64,000 nt of DNA from Achatina immaculata (GCA_009760885.1 CM019697.1:25620210-25684209), one strand, 5' to 3'; positions 12,390-23,098 are shown, counted from the stretch's first letter. Notes: a model not told the origin generated them from the letters alone. A program made the numbers and translations.

Positions 12390-13395
12390 CATCACTATTT
12401 CAGAGAAACTATAATCTCACTATCTCACAGAAGCTATAATCTCACTATCTCACAGAAGCTATGATCTCACTATCTCACAGAAGCTATAATCTCACTATCT
12501 CACAGAAGCTATAATCTCACTATCTCACAGAAGCTATAATCTCACTATCTCACAGAAGCTATGATCTCACTATCTCACAGAAGCTATAATCTCACTATCT
12601 CACAGAAGCTATAATCTCACTATCTCACAGAAGCTATGATCTCACTATCTCACAGCAGCTATAATCTCACTATCTCACAGAAGCTATAATCTCACTATCT
12701 CACAGAAGCTATAATCTCACTATCTCAGATAAACTATAATCTCACTATCTCACAGAAGCTATAATCTCACTATCTCACAGAAGCTATAATCTCACTATCT
12801 CACAGAAGCTATAATCTCACTATCTCACAGAAGCTATAATCTCACTATCTCACAGAAGCTATAATCTCACTATCTCACAGAAGCTATAATCTCACTATCT
12901 CACAGAAGCTATAATCTCACTATCTCACAGAAGCTATAATCTCACTATCTCACAGAAGCTATAATCTCACTATCTCACAGAAGCTATAATCTCACTATCT
13001 CACAGAAGCTATGATCTCACTATCTCACAGAAGCTATAATCTCACTATCTCAGATAAACTATAATCTCACTATCTCACAGAAGCTATAATCTCACTATCT
13101 CACAGAAGCTATAATCTCACTATCTCACAGAAGCTATAATCTCACTATCTCACAGAAGCTATGATCTCACTATCTCACAGAAGCTATAATCTCACTATCT
13201 CAGATAAACTATAATCTCACTATCTCACAGAAGCTATAATCTCACTAGCTCACAGAAGCTATAATCTCACTATCTCACAGAAGCTATAATCTTACTAGCT
13301 CACAGAAGCTATAATCTCACTATCTCACAAAAGCTATGATATCACTATCTCACAGAAGCTATGATATCACTATCTCACAGAAGCTATGATATCAC
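12390..13395. repeat. 25-bp minisatellite
   Basis: Unit contains CTATAATCTCACTATCTCAC followed by AGAAG, about 40 highly uniform copies, with variants (ATGATCTC, AGATAAAC) recurring at intervals, which suggests block duplication. Confidence 0.95.
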
Positions 13396-13404
13396 TATGT
13401 TCCT

Positions 13405-13746
13405 GTCTCAGAGACGGACAAACGAGAGCGCGGATCTCTTCCACGGCAGGCCCAGCTACGAGTCCGAGTTGAGCAGGCCCAGCTACGAGTCCGAGTTGAG
13501 CAGGCCCAGCTACGAGTCCGAGTTGAGCAGGACCAGCTACGAGTCCGAGTCGAGCAGTTTCTCTGGCACGTTCTGGCTTGCCCTGGGGCGCGGACGGCAG
13601 ATGACCACAAGGGCGATACCACAAGCTGCTTTTAAATATACTGAAGAGTTCATAAAAGAGCTTAAACTCCATCTTTCCATGTACAGGAAAGACCACGTGA
13701 TAACCACGACATCTGTTACCAGAAACAAACGGCTGTGGCTGTCTTG
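13405..13746 (+). CDS. Candidate exon with 10-residue repeats, unknown protein
   Basis: A GC-rich island between two AT-rich arrays. After a TTCCTGTCTCAG acceptor-like site the plus strand is open to a TGA at 13744-13746. It includes four 30-bp repeats reading RPSYESELS, then SGTFWLALGRGRQMTTRAIP and a less repetitive end. CTTGAC|GTAAGTG at its 3' edge is a strong donor-like site. A second acceptor-like CATCTTTCCATGTACAG (to about 13687) would allow a short exon in another frame. Neither frame resembles a family I know. The minus strand is also open across the repeats, so coding direction is not certain. Confidence 0.3.
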
Positions 13747-14330
13747 ACGTAAGTGTAGATGATAGAAAAAAAAAGGAGGAGATGATTAGCAATGTCTTGA
13801 CGTAAGTGTAGATGATAGAAAAGGAAGAAGAAGAGGATTAGCAATGTCTTGATGTGAGTGTAGATGATAGAAAAGGAAGACGGAAAAGATTAGCAATGTC
13901 TTGACGTAAGTGTAGATGATAGAAAAGGAAGACGGAAAAGATTAGCAATGTCTTGACGTAAGTGTAGATGATAGAAAAGGAAGACGGAAAAGATTAGCAA
14001 TGTCTTGACGTAAGTGTAGATGATAGAAAAGGAAGACGGAAAAGATTAGCAATGTCTTGACGTAAGTGTAGATGATAGAAAAGGAAGAAGGAAATGATTA
14101 GCAATGTCTTGGCGTAAGTGTAGATGATAGAAAAGGAAGAAGGAGAGGATTAGCAATGTCTTGACATAAGTGTAGATGATAGACAAGGAAGAAGGAGAGG
14201 ATTAGCAATGTCTTGACATAAGTGTAGATGATAGACAAGGAAGAAGGAGAGGATTAGCAATGTCTTGACATAAGTGTAGATGATAGACAAGGAAGAAGGA
14301 GAGGATTAGCAATGTCTTGAAGTAAAACAT
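13738..14330 (+). repeat. 52-bp minisatellite carrying a repeated 5' splice-site-like motif
   Basis: Unit contains GTCTTGACGTAAGTGTAGAT and AGATTAGCAAT; 12 units. The first eight have GTAAGTG or GTGAGTG after CTTGAC/T/GGC; three later ones have lost the GT (CATAAGTG). The first unit overlaps the end of the candidate exon at 13405-13746. Confidence 0.93.
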
Positions 14331-14382
14331 GACTGTGTTTCTCTTCGTCTGATTCTGAAATCTGATTAACACAACTGCTCTT

Positions 14383-14660
14383 AGGTGGCCCGGTTGGCTG
14401 AGTGGTTAGGCGCTAGGTTTACTAATCCCAGTGGAACTGGGTTCAGTCCCAGCAATAGGATTTTTGTTTTCTGCTACACATAATAAATGCCCCCGGGGTT
14501 TACCCAGTCCCTAAAAATGGGTACCAGAGAAGTCTGGGAAGATAAAGCGGCCAGGCGTGATACTGACCATATCACACTTTCATGTGCCGAAGCTCACGGA
14601 AAATACGGGCCTAACACCGTATACGCCAATATTCCTTAACGGCTTGGATACGGGAGTTTT
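14383..14660 (+). mobile_element. tRNA-derived SINE
   Basis: The head contains an A box (TGGCTGAGTGGTTAGG, from 14394) and a B box (GGTTCAGTCCC, 14440-14450), the two internal RNA polymerase III promoter elements. A unique body follows with a CCCAGTCCCTAAAAATGGG TACC core. The minus-strand SINEs at 28.4 and 29.7 kb have a related core (AAATGAGTGCCTGG). The tRNA head is too degenerate to be a functional tRNA gene. Confidence 0.7.
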
Positions 14661-15110
14661 ACATCTACCTTACAATTGTTCTGAATAATGTTATATGTGT
14701 GTAGGAAAATTCATCTTCTTAGCTAGCTCCGCCACCCTAGAAAATAAACCCATCCTTACCCAGCTGGTCATGCTACAGAGATAACTGTCGGGAGGTACAG
14801 GGTGGAGCCTGATAAGCATGTGGACCGGATGAAACAGAAATGAGAAACCAAACGACTGTGGACTTTTCACAAATAGGATTCATTAAATTTGAAAGACTCT
14901 TACTACAAGCAGAACAAAAGTTAACTATAAATTTCCCGTTATAAATATGCTAAACAACATAGAGCTTTAAGGGAAACGAGTAAGAGAAATCATTGAGTTT
15001 AAATAATTTTAGAGAAATTAGAAGACCCTTTATAAATCAAAGTTCATTAATATCTGAAGAATATATATTATGTCTTTCTCCTTTTGTTAGCTGATACCGG
15101 ATAAACCTCT
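14661..15110. other. Unassigned AT-rich sequence
   Basis: Nothing recognised between the SINE and the next array. Confidence 0.5.
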
Positions 15111-15114
15111 ATCA

Positions 15115-15400
15115 GATCTTTCAACAACAAGTTTGATCAACTTGATTTGATGATAAAAGATTTAATGACAAGTTTGATCAACCTGATTAGATGATAAAAG
15201 TGTCATTGACATGTTCGATCAACCTGATCTGATGATCAAAGTTTCAATGACAAGTTTGATCAACCTGATTTGGTGATAAAAGATTCAATGACAAGTTTGA
15301 TCAACCTGATTTGATGATCAAAGTTTCAGTGACAAGTTTGATCAACCTGATTAGATGATAAAAGCGTCATAGATATGTTCGATTTGATGATAACAGTTGT
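15115..15400. repeat. About 41-bp degenerate minisatellite
   Basis: Unit contains AATGACAAGTTTGATCAACC and TGATTTGATGATAAAAG, about seven diverged copies. Confidence 0.8.
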
Positions 15401-15488
15401 CCTGGCAAAGAATAAGAATATTTACAAACTTTGAGGTGGAAATGTTTCATCAGCATCTGCCACAGCCTTTAACAGAATTGCGGATTGA

Positions 15489-15660
15489 TATGAAAGTAAA
15501 AGTAAAGATAAAGATAATGGTAAAGATAAAGATAAAGGTAACTATAAAGATAAAGATATAGATAAAAGTAAAGATAAAGGTAAAGGTCCCGTAGTAATTC
15601 TAACAGACGGAAAATTAAAGATAAAGATAAAGATAAAAGTAAAGATAAAGATAAAGGTAA
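15489..15660. repeat. GATAAA hexamer microsatellite, 5' of the RNase H fragment
   Basis: Imperfect GATAAA/GGTAAA/AGTAAA hexamers interrupted at 15585-15615 by a copy of the RNase H strand GGTCCCGTAGTAATTCT. Confidence 0.9.
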
Positions 15661-16250
15661 AGGTCCCGTAGTAATTCTCACAGATGCAAGATCCGTACTG
15701 GAAGCTCTTCAGTGCAACAAACTACCAGACCTTAAGGATGCCTTGTCAAAAATTGGCTTACAACACGGAGTCACCTTGCAGTGGATTCCCTCCCATTGTG
15801 GGATACCAGGCAATGAGAAAGCTGACCGTCTAGCCAAAGAGGGCACTGAAATGGAGCAACCAGACATACCAATCACCTATAATCAGAAGAAAAGCATGAT
15901 AAAAACCTACAGGAAGCCACAAACACCACCACATGATGACTATCACATGCTAAACAGAAAGGAACAAGTCACTATCTTCCGTTTCCGAACAGGACACAGC
16001 CGACTCCAAAGTCATATGTATACTAAGTTTAAGATTGGTACTACGAATCTATGTACATGTGCCCAGGTGCCACAGACTGTGGAACATATCCTCCAGAACT
16101 GCACGAACTATCAGACACTGAGAAATAATTGCTGGCCCAGTGAAACCACTAAAGAAGATAAGCTCTACGGTTCCATACATGAATTACAAAAAACGGTGAA
16201 ATTTATCCAAGAGACAGGACTGCAGATATAGACAGACAATGCGAACGAAG
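15586..16250 (+). pseudogene. RNase H domain and 3' end of a non-LTR retrotransposon, 5'-truncated
   Basis: Reading from 15662, the frame runs VVILTDARSVLEALQ with the RNase H Asp, then WIPSHCGIPGNEKADRLAK, the hallmark His/Asn/Asp strand of retroelement RNase H. It continues through a C-terminal tail with FRFRTGHSRL and a CTCAQ-(x)-HILQNC zinc-like motif, stopping at 16229-16231. This is the end of the ORF2 of an I/Jockey-like LINE; reverse transcriptase and endonuclease are absent. After the stop comes GCGAACGAAGAAGAAGAAG, then a GGTAAA/GATAAA microsatellite, plausibly grown from the element's simple-repeat tail. On the 5' side the same type of microsatellite (15489-15660) abuts the core beta strand. 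The first 20 bases of that strand are present twice (15585 and 15662), 77 bp apart. Confidence 0.85.
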
Positions 16251-16405
16251 AAGAAGAAGAAGGTAAAGGTAAAGGTAAAGATAAAGGTAAAGGTAAAGAT
16301 AAAGGTAAAGATAAAGGTAGAGATAAAGGTAAAGATAAAGGTAAAGAGAAAGGTAAAAGTAAGAGTAAAGAAAATGGTAAAGGTCAAGGTAAAGATAAAG
16401 GTAAT
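16251..16405. repeat. GGTAAA/GATAAA hexamer microsatellite, 3' of the RNase H fragment
   Basis: Follows a GAA run after the retrotransposon stop codon and uses the same hexamers as the tract on the 5' side. Confidence 0.9.
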
Positions 16406-16499
16406 CCTGTCATGCCTTAGAGGCACATAAGGATATGGTTTTAGTGCCCACGAAGTACAACTAGAGAAATTACTGTGCCAAGTATTTCTACGTCAAAGT

Positions 16500-16690
16500 G
16501 TGAAGAGAGAGAGAGAGAGAGAGAGATGAGAGAGTGAGACGGATAGAGAGAGAGACAGATTGAGACAGATAGAGAGATATAGATAAATATAGAGAGTGAG
16601 ATAGAGAATGAGACAGATAGATAAAGAGAGAGTGAGAGGAGAAAGAATGAGACAGATAGAGAGAGAGAGAGAGTGAGAGGAGAAAGAGAG
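16500..16690. repeat. GA-rich microsatellite
   Basis: GAGA tracts mixed with GAGACAGATA. The serine/leucine-rich open frames on the minus strand are low-complexity artefacts. Confidence 0.9.
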
Positions 16691-16731
16691 AGAAAAAGGG
16701 GTGTACTGAGACAACGCTGGGGGCAGTTTGG

Positions 16732-17350
16732 CACGTCATCGGAGCACGGCACTCACCATAAAGTTAAAAATATCGGAGCACGGCACTTACCACACAGGTA
16801 AAAATATCGGAGCACGGCACTCACCACAAAGTTAAAAATATCGGAGCACGGCACTCACCACAAAGTTAAAAATATCGGAGCACGGCACTTACCACAAAGT
16901 TAAAAATATCGGAGCACGGAACTTACCACACAGGTAAAAATATCGGAGCACGGCACTTACCACAAAGTTAAAAATATCGGAGCACGGCACTCACCACAAA
17001 GTTAAAAATATCGGAGCACGGCACTTACCACAAAGTTAAAAATATCGGAGCACGGCACTTACCACAAAGTTAAAAATATCGGAGCACGGCACTTACCACA
17101 AAGTTAAAAATATCGGAGCACGGCACTCACCACAAAGTTAAAAATAACGGAGCACGGCACTCACCACAAAGTTAAAAATATCGGAGCACGCCACTCACCA
17201 CAAAGTTAAAAATATCGGAGCACGCCACTCACCACAAAGTTAAAAATATCGGAGCACGCCACTCACTACAAAGTTAAAAATATCGGAGCACGGCACTCAC
17301 CACAAAGTTAAAAATATCGGAGCACGCCACTCACCACAAAGTTAAAAATA
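16732..17350. repeat. 34-bp minisatellite
   Basis: Unit contains ATCGGAGCACGGCACTCACC followed by ACAAAGTTAAAAAT, about 18 highly uniform copies. Confidence 0.95.
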
Positions 17351-17394
17351 CAACAATAAAATTATTACAAGACACACAGTGAGAGCAGAAATAT

Positions 17395-17715
17395 TAATGT
17401 GTAGTTTAAAGAAATATTTATATGTAGATTACAGAAATCTTGATGTGTAGATTACTGGAATATTGATGCGTAGACAAAAGAAATATTAATGTGTAGTTTA
17501 AAGAAATATTGATATGTAGATTACAGAAATCTTGATGTGCCGATTAGAGAAATATGGATGTGTAGAATAGATAAATATTGATGTGCAGATTAGAGAAATA
17601 TGGATGTGTAGAATAGAGAAATATTGATGTGCAGATTAGAGAAATATTGATGTGCAGATTAGAGAAATATTGATGTGCAGATTAGAGAAATATTGATGTG
17701 TAGATTAGAGAAATG
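17395..17715. repeat. 23-bp minisatellite
   Basis: Unit AGAGAAATATTGATGTGCAG with variants; the left half is degenerate. Confidence 0.85.
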
Positions 17716-17767
17716 AATGATAGAGAGAGTAAGAATAAGTAATCAATAAGCGGCTGTGTTTTTTTGT

Positions 17768-17905
17768 AGGACAGTGGAGAGAGAGAGACGATGTAAGTAA
17801 TAAAAAAACATACAGTCATCTTCTCATAAGACATTTAGGACAGTGGAGAGAGAGAGACGATGTAAGTAATAAAAGAAACATACAGTCATCTTCTCATAAG
17901 AAATG
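17768..17905. repeat. Two-copy direct repeat, about 68 bp
   Basis: GGACAGTGGAGAGAGAGAGA to CATCTTCTCATAAGA occurs twice in tandem with almost no differences. 17910-18560 holds nothing recognised apart from three GTGAACTTT-containing repeats near 18190-18270. Confidence 0.85.
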
Positions 17906-18569
17906 GAATGACATTTTTACAAACAAATCAAACGTTATGTACTCTTAAATCTGATCACACGCAGTTTCTACATTGGATGTAAATGCACAACTGCTCACCT
18001 TCCGTGTCACGACAGGAGCAGATAACTCCGTCATTTATTTGTCTCGGTCATCAAATACTACAATTTTAAGATGTTTGTCTCGTATAACGGTTCTTCCAAA
18101 GTAAGGTGAACAGGGATTTATGATTCAGCTTACAAGAGGATGGAAACAGTGGGGAAAGTGTGGTGAAGCAAGAGAGGTGAACTTCGCTTTGTTTGTTCAC
18201 ATTCCAGTGAATTTTCTTTTGTTTGTACCCCGGTGAACTTTATTTTTCACATTGCAGTGAACTTTATTTCTTTTGCTCACATCCTGCAATGTAATTCACT
18301 TGTAATCTTTTCTTCTGCTGCATTTTCTCCACGCTACAACTACACACAAATGGGCAATTTGTAAACAACTGTTTCAAGATGCAATCTAAACAACTTAGAT
18401 TATTATCCTTTTTATTACCATTATTATTACCAATTCTATATATTTATTACTATTGTTTTGGGTTAACATTTAAAACTTTTCATAAATTTGATGGGTTGCT
18501 CTGAATAAAAAAAAATGGGGAACATTTATATCAAGACAACCACAGCATATAAAGTGTGTCTTGACCGAG

Positions 18570-18715
18570 TATATATAGTGCCCTGGCCCGCCGGTTATCT
18601 TGGCAGTGTATGGTTAGTGCCCTGGCCCGCCGGTTATCTTGGCAGTGTATGGTTAGTGCCCTGGCCCGCCGGTTATCTTGGCAGTGTATGGTTAGTGCCC
18701 TGGCCCGCGGGCCAG
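18570..18715. repeat. 39-bp GC-rich minisatellite
   Basis: Unit contains GTGCCCTGGCCCGCCGGTTA; about 3.5 nearly perfect copies. Confidence 0.9.
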
Positions 18716-18759
18716 GTGGTGCTTGGTTTTATTTTACATTTGAGTGGAATTTTTTCGGA

Positions 18760-18965
18760 CCCATCACCACCTGGGTAAACCCAGCCTCCTTCTAACCCAC
18801 CAGCACCTGGGTAAACCCAGCCTCCTTCTAACCCACCAGCACCTGGGTAAACCCAGCCTTCTTCTAACCCACCAGCACCTGGGTAAACCCAGCCTCCTTC
18901 TAACCCATCAACACCTGGGTAAACCCAGCCTCCTTCTAACCCATCAGCACCTGGATAAACCCAGA
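18760..18965. repeat. 36-bp minisatellite, left part of an interrupted array
   Basis: Unit contains AACCCACCAGCACCTGGGTA followed by AACCCAGCCTCCTTCT; six copies ending at the Penelope-like insertion. Confidence 0.93.
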
Positions 18966-19850
18966 ATGTATAAAATAGTAAAAAGTAGGAGCAGCTTTAT
19001 TACTTAACGATTACAAAGTCGTGACGTTTCGGCGTGAGCCTTAATCATACAAAAACATACAGGACGAAGAAGTAGAGAGAGGAGATAAAGTATAGATTCA
19101 CATGAATACTATTACAAAAAAAAAATAATTTAAGGTACTTAGCTGTAAATTGTAAGGTGTGACTTGTCCGGCGGTGTGTGTTAGGAATGGATTTAGTAGA
19201 ACGTGGAGACTGTTTAAACAGAGACCTGTTATATGTGGTCGGTGGGTTGTAACTGGGGGTGGTGGATGGGGAACCAGGGAGGGGACAGAGAGTGATACAA
19301 TATTGACCTAGTTAGGAGAAGTCGAAACAGATGATTGGGGAAGAGGGGTTGCAGAGTGATGCTGTGAGGAAGTTTGAAAAGTAAGAATGGGTGGACTTAG
19401 TGGAGAGGTACTATAATTATTGAAGAAGATGATGTTACGTGTAGCTAAACAGCGAGTTTAACCCATGTGGCTCTAGCGTCCCATAATTTTGAATGCAGCG
19501 GTTCTCAAGTGTCAGGCGGCTTGTGTCATCTGCATGACATTGTTTAATGGCTGTTACCAGAAAATCAGATTTGCCTCTGTGGTTGGGGACATTGAAATGA
19601 TTTGGGAATGGTTTTGAAGCATGCTGGGTGATGTCGTACAGATGTTTTTGCATGCGGTCCCCTAATCTGAGGCCAGTCTCACCAATATATGTTATCTAGT
19701 ATCTTTTGCAAACGATGAAATTTATCACATTACGGGACTCGCATGTGAATCCCTCATGAAGAGTGAGGATAGTTTTTTCCTATTTTATACATTCCGGTAT
19801 CACAGCTTTACTGCAGTGCTTCGTGTGTAGTTATATACTTATACACTAAT
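18966..19850 (-). mobile_element. Penelope-like element fragment inserted inside a 36-bp satellite array
   Basis: It interrupts one array: 36-bp units end at 18965 and resume at about 19852. The element carries a GIY-YIG nuclease remnant (minus strand) and, 3' of it, a terminal module with GGCTCACGCCGAAACGTCAC (reverse complement near 19025-19045). AATGTATAAAATAGTAAAAA at the left is mirrored by TTTTTCCTATTTTATACATT at the right (about 19776-19795), an inverted terminal arrangement. A further tail (CACAGCTTTACTGCAGTGCT) is shared with the copies at 42.9 and 58.7 kb. Penelope-like elements are known for such direct or inverted terminal repeats and GIY-YIG endonucleases. Confidence 0.7.
19435..19771 (-). 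pseudogene. GIY-YIG endonuclease domain of a Penelope-like element
   Basis: The minus-strand frame reads FTCESRNVINFIVCKRY, a stop codon, ITYIGETGLRLGDRMQKHLY, then KPFPNHFNVPNHRG and TLENRCIQNYGTLEPHGLN. These match the layout of GIY-YIG nucleases fused to Penelope reverse transcriptases: a Cys-containing lead-in, the YIG-ETG-xx-R core with catalytic Arg, a His-rich HFN-x-PNH segment, and the catalytic Glu in LENRCI with the PHGLN ending. One in-frame TAG and lack of any reverse transcriptase show it is a dead remnant. Confidence 0.75.
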
Positions 19851-20375
19851 TATTGGGTGAACCCAGTCTCCTTCTAACCCACCAGCATTTGGGTGAACCC
19901 AGCCTCCTCCTAACCCACCAGCACCTGAGTAAACCCAGCCTCTTTCTAACCCACCAGCACTTGGGTAAAGCCAGCCTCTTTCTAACCCACCAGCACTTGG
20001 GTGAACCAAGCCTCCTTCTAAACCACCAGCATTTGGGTGAACCAAGCCTCCTAACCCACCAGCATTTGGGTGAACCAAGCCTCCTTCTAACCCACCAGCA
20101 TTTGGGTGAACCAAGCCTCCTTCTAACCCACCAGCACATTAGGTGAACCAAGCCTCCTTCTAACCCACCAGCACCTGGGTAAACCCAGCCTCTTTCTAAC
20201 CCACCAGCACATTAGGTGAACCAAGCCTCCTTCTAACCCACCAGCATTTGGGTGAACCCAACCTCCTTCTAACCCACCAGAATTTGGGTGAACCCGGCCT
20301 ACTTCTAACCCACCAACAATTTGGGTGAACCCAGCCTCCTTCTGACCCACCAGCACTTTAGGTGAACCCAACCTC
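19851..20375. repeat. 36-bp minisatellite, right part of the interrupted array
   Basis: Same unit as 18760-18965 with more divergence (GGGTGAACC), about 14 copies. 20376-20620 to its right is unassigned. Confidence 0.93.
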
Positions 20376-20624
20376 CTCTAAAAAATGGGATCCTCGGGTC
20401 CCCTAGGAAAATAAAGGTAGGGAGGGCAGATACTGGCATCCTTACCTCAAATAATGTAGTGGGCTACGCATATGAAGGCAGTAACACTTTGCACTCGTAC
20501 TGGGTGCATATGCCAAGGGACATAGATTTAGAGAGCGTCCAAACTCTACCTATAATATCTCTAATTCTCTCTGCAGCTGTCTGAATGTAAACAGTCTCGG
20601 AAGCGTTATTTGGATAAATGTAGA

Positions 20625-20795
20625 GCAAACACTGATGTAATGATGAAATGATCTACAGATGTTTGTTACTGTGATGTAAAGATGAAATGATCTACAGATG
20701 TTTGTTACTGTGATGTAATGATGAAATGATCTACAGATGTTTGTTACTGTGATGTAAAGATGAAATGATCTACAGATGTTTGTTACTGTGATGTG
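20625..20795. repeat. 39-bp minisatellite
   Basis: Unit contains GATGAAATGATCTACAGATG and TTTGTTACTGTGATGTA; four near-identical copies. 20800-21235 is unassigned. Confidence 0.9.
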
Positions 20796-21237
20796 TTAAC
20801 TAAAGTTATATATATATTATAGATAGTGTATAACTGAAACCAGACAAGTTAACAAGCAGTAACAAATCTTGGGCAAGGCGGAGCTGCCATGTCTCCTAGC
20901 TGTTCAGTGTAATGAAGCTAGTGATAGTGCCAGGCAGATACAAAGAGTGAATAGTGGATTAAAGTATCCAGGAACACAGGACTGTCAGTTATCCAGGGTG
21001 AGAAAGAGGTTCTTCTGCTGATTCTGATACTTTGAAAGGATCCATGACTAACATTCAGCGGGGGATGTCGGGCATGAGTGGTAACCCTCCTGTATGTTTG
21101 ACATCCCTGGGCTGTTCTGATTATATATTACTCGATACTTTACACTAAGATCTTTAGAGTTACATGGATTTGAGGCTGCTGTTACAGACGCCGTCTTTCA
21201 TAAAGGAGCTGTGCATGTGTTTGCTGCTCTTCTCTTA

Positions 21238-21552
21238 TTTACAGTGATGTGAAAGTTAAAAGATAAGGTGATGCGAAAGTTAAAAGATAAGGTGATGTAA
21301 AAGTTAAAACATAAGGTGATGTGAAATTTAAAAGATAACATGATATGAAAGTTAAAAAACGTGATGTGAAAGTTAAAAGATAAGGTGATGTGAAAGTTAA
21401 AAGATAAGGTGATGTAAAAGTTAAAACATAAGGTGATGTGAAATTTAAAAGATAACATGATATGAAAGTTAAAAAACGTGATGTGAAAGTTAAAAGATAA
21501 GGTGATGTAAAAGTTAAAAGATAAGGTGATGTAAAAGTTAAAAGATAAGGAG
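21238..21552. repeat. 24-bp minisatellite with higher-order structure
   Basis: Unit GTGATGTGAAAGTTAAAAGA. A block of about 120 bp containing AACATGATATGAAAG and AAAAAACGTG is present twice. Confidence 0.88.
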
Positions 21553-21599
21553 CCTATGAACAAGCCTGAATCGTGTTCCCTCTTTGCTCATGGTGCAGG

Positions 21600-21960
21600 T
21601 TAGGAAACAGGAAATGCTAAAATGAAGACATAAGAAACAGATATTGCTAAAATGAAGACATAAGAAACCGATATTGCTAAAATGAAGACGTGGGAAACAG
21701 ATATTGCTAAAATGAAGACATAAGAAACAGATATTGCTAAAATGAAGACATAAGAAACCGATATTGCTAAAATGAAGACATAAGAAACCGATATTGCTAA
21801 AATGAAGACGTGGGAAACAGATATTGCTAAAATGAAGACATAAGAAACAGATATTGCTAAAATGAAGACATAAGAAACAGATATTGCTAAAATGAAGACA
21901 TAAGAAACAGATATTGCTAAAATGAAGACATAGGAAACAGAAAATGCTACAAATAAAAAC
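21600..21960. repeat. 30-bp minisatellite
   Basis: Unit contains AAACAGATATTGCTAAAATG followed by AAGACATAAG, 12 copies. Open on the minus strand as VSYVFILAIS repeats; no coding evidence. 21965-22490 is AT-rich and unassigned. Confidence 0.93.
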
Positions 21961-22494
21961 ATGTTTTTTCAGGCAAATGTTGTTCTTCTTTAGTGCTCTT
22001 TCAGAGAACTTCTTTTAGGAACAAACTGTGAAATTTATTTTCTCTATACAAGAGGTTAAGATTTATGTTTTTGCAATCATAACGGAAATAATTTATTCTT
22101 CTTTGACTCTAGTATTTTTTTTTTTTTGTTAAATAATTCTATAGTAGGTTTCTGTAACTCTCGTGCCGGCTTTCTGAAAGCTTTTTTTTTAATGTTCAAA
22201 TGTAAGTAACCGTGAAAAATAGCACTTTTTTAACAAGTATATTTTGTTTAAAACTATACTTTCTAGTTGTCGATTCAGTTGTTTTCATTAAACTTGAGAC
22301 TTTTCTTGCTAAAATTCAAGTTTCCTTCACTATTTTTGTAGCAATAACGGCGTGAAGCAGATGGTGCAGAGTTAGAGTGTGTGGACAGATCGCTCAAGTG
22401 TGCGGGTATAGTTCCAGGCAGGCTGGTGTTTTTATTAGAAGCAGATTAAACTGTTCTAAGTCAGGGACAGATTTTCATTTCTCATACCTTCATT

Positions 22495-22640
22495 TGCTGT
22501 GGTGGTGTAATGGCTGGTGTACTCTCGTACACTCTTCAGAAGGTCCCTGGTTTGTTTGCACACACTGTCAAATGTTGTCCGACTTACACGTACAGGGCTC
22601 AAATCTGCCTCCAAAAAATGAGCACCTGGGGTTTCCCTAG
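22495..22640 (+). mobile_element. Degenerate tRNA-derived SINE leading into a 36-bp array
   Basis: The A-box-like TGGTGTAATGGCTGGTGTAC is followed by a weak B box and then by AAAAATGAGCACCTGG, equivalent to the SINE core at 28.5 kb. The last bases (CACCTGGGGTTTCCC) are also the first unit of the array that follows. Confidence 0.5.
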
Positions 22641-23098
22641 ATAAACAAACACACCAAGGACCTGGGGTTTCCCAAGATAAACAAACACACCAAGGACCTG
22701 GGGTTTCCCAAGATAAACAAACACACCAAGGACCTGGGGTTTCCCTAGATAAACAAACACACCAAGGACCTTGGGTTTCCCTAGATAAACAAAGGCAGCA
22801 AGGATCTGAGGTTTCCCTAGACAAACAAAGGCAGCAAGGATCTAGGGTTTCCCTAGACAAACAAAGGCAGCAAGGATCTGGGGTTTCCCTAGACAAACAA
22901 AGGCAGCAAGGATCTGGGGTTCCCCTAGACAAACAAAGGCAGCAAGGATCTGGGGTTCCCCTAGATAAACAAAGGCAGCAAGGATCTGAGGTTTCCCTAG
23001 ACAAACAAAGGCAGCAAGGATCTGGGGTTTCCCTAGACAAACAAAGGCAGCAAGGATCTAGGGTTTCCCTAGACAAACAAAGGCAGCAAGGATCTGAC
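22625..23098. repeat. 36-bp minisatellite growing out of a SINE tail
   Basis: Unit contains CTGGGGTTTCCCTAGACAAA, 13 copies; the first half uses AACACACCAAGGA, the second AAGGCAGCAAGGA. The period is a multiple of 3, hence a long minus-strand frame (CLSRETPDPCCL) that is repeat read-through. Confidence 0.93.

Noticed and set aside
12390..13395. CRISPR-like array or regulatory repeat cluster
   Set aside because: Units are contiguous with no unique spacers, and the window is eukaryotic; an ordinary minisatellite.
14383..14460. Functional tRNA gene
   Set aside because: A and B boxes are present, but no complete cloverleaf could be drawn and a SINE body follows.
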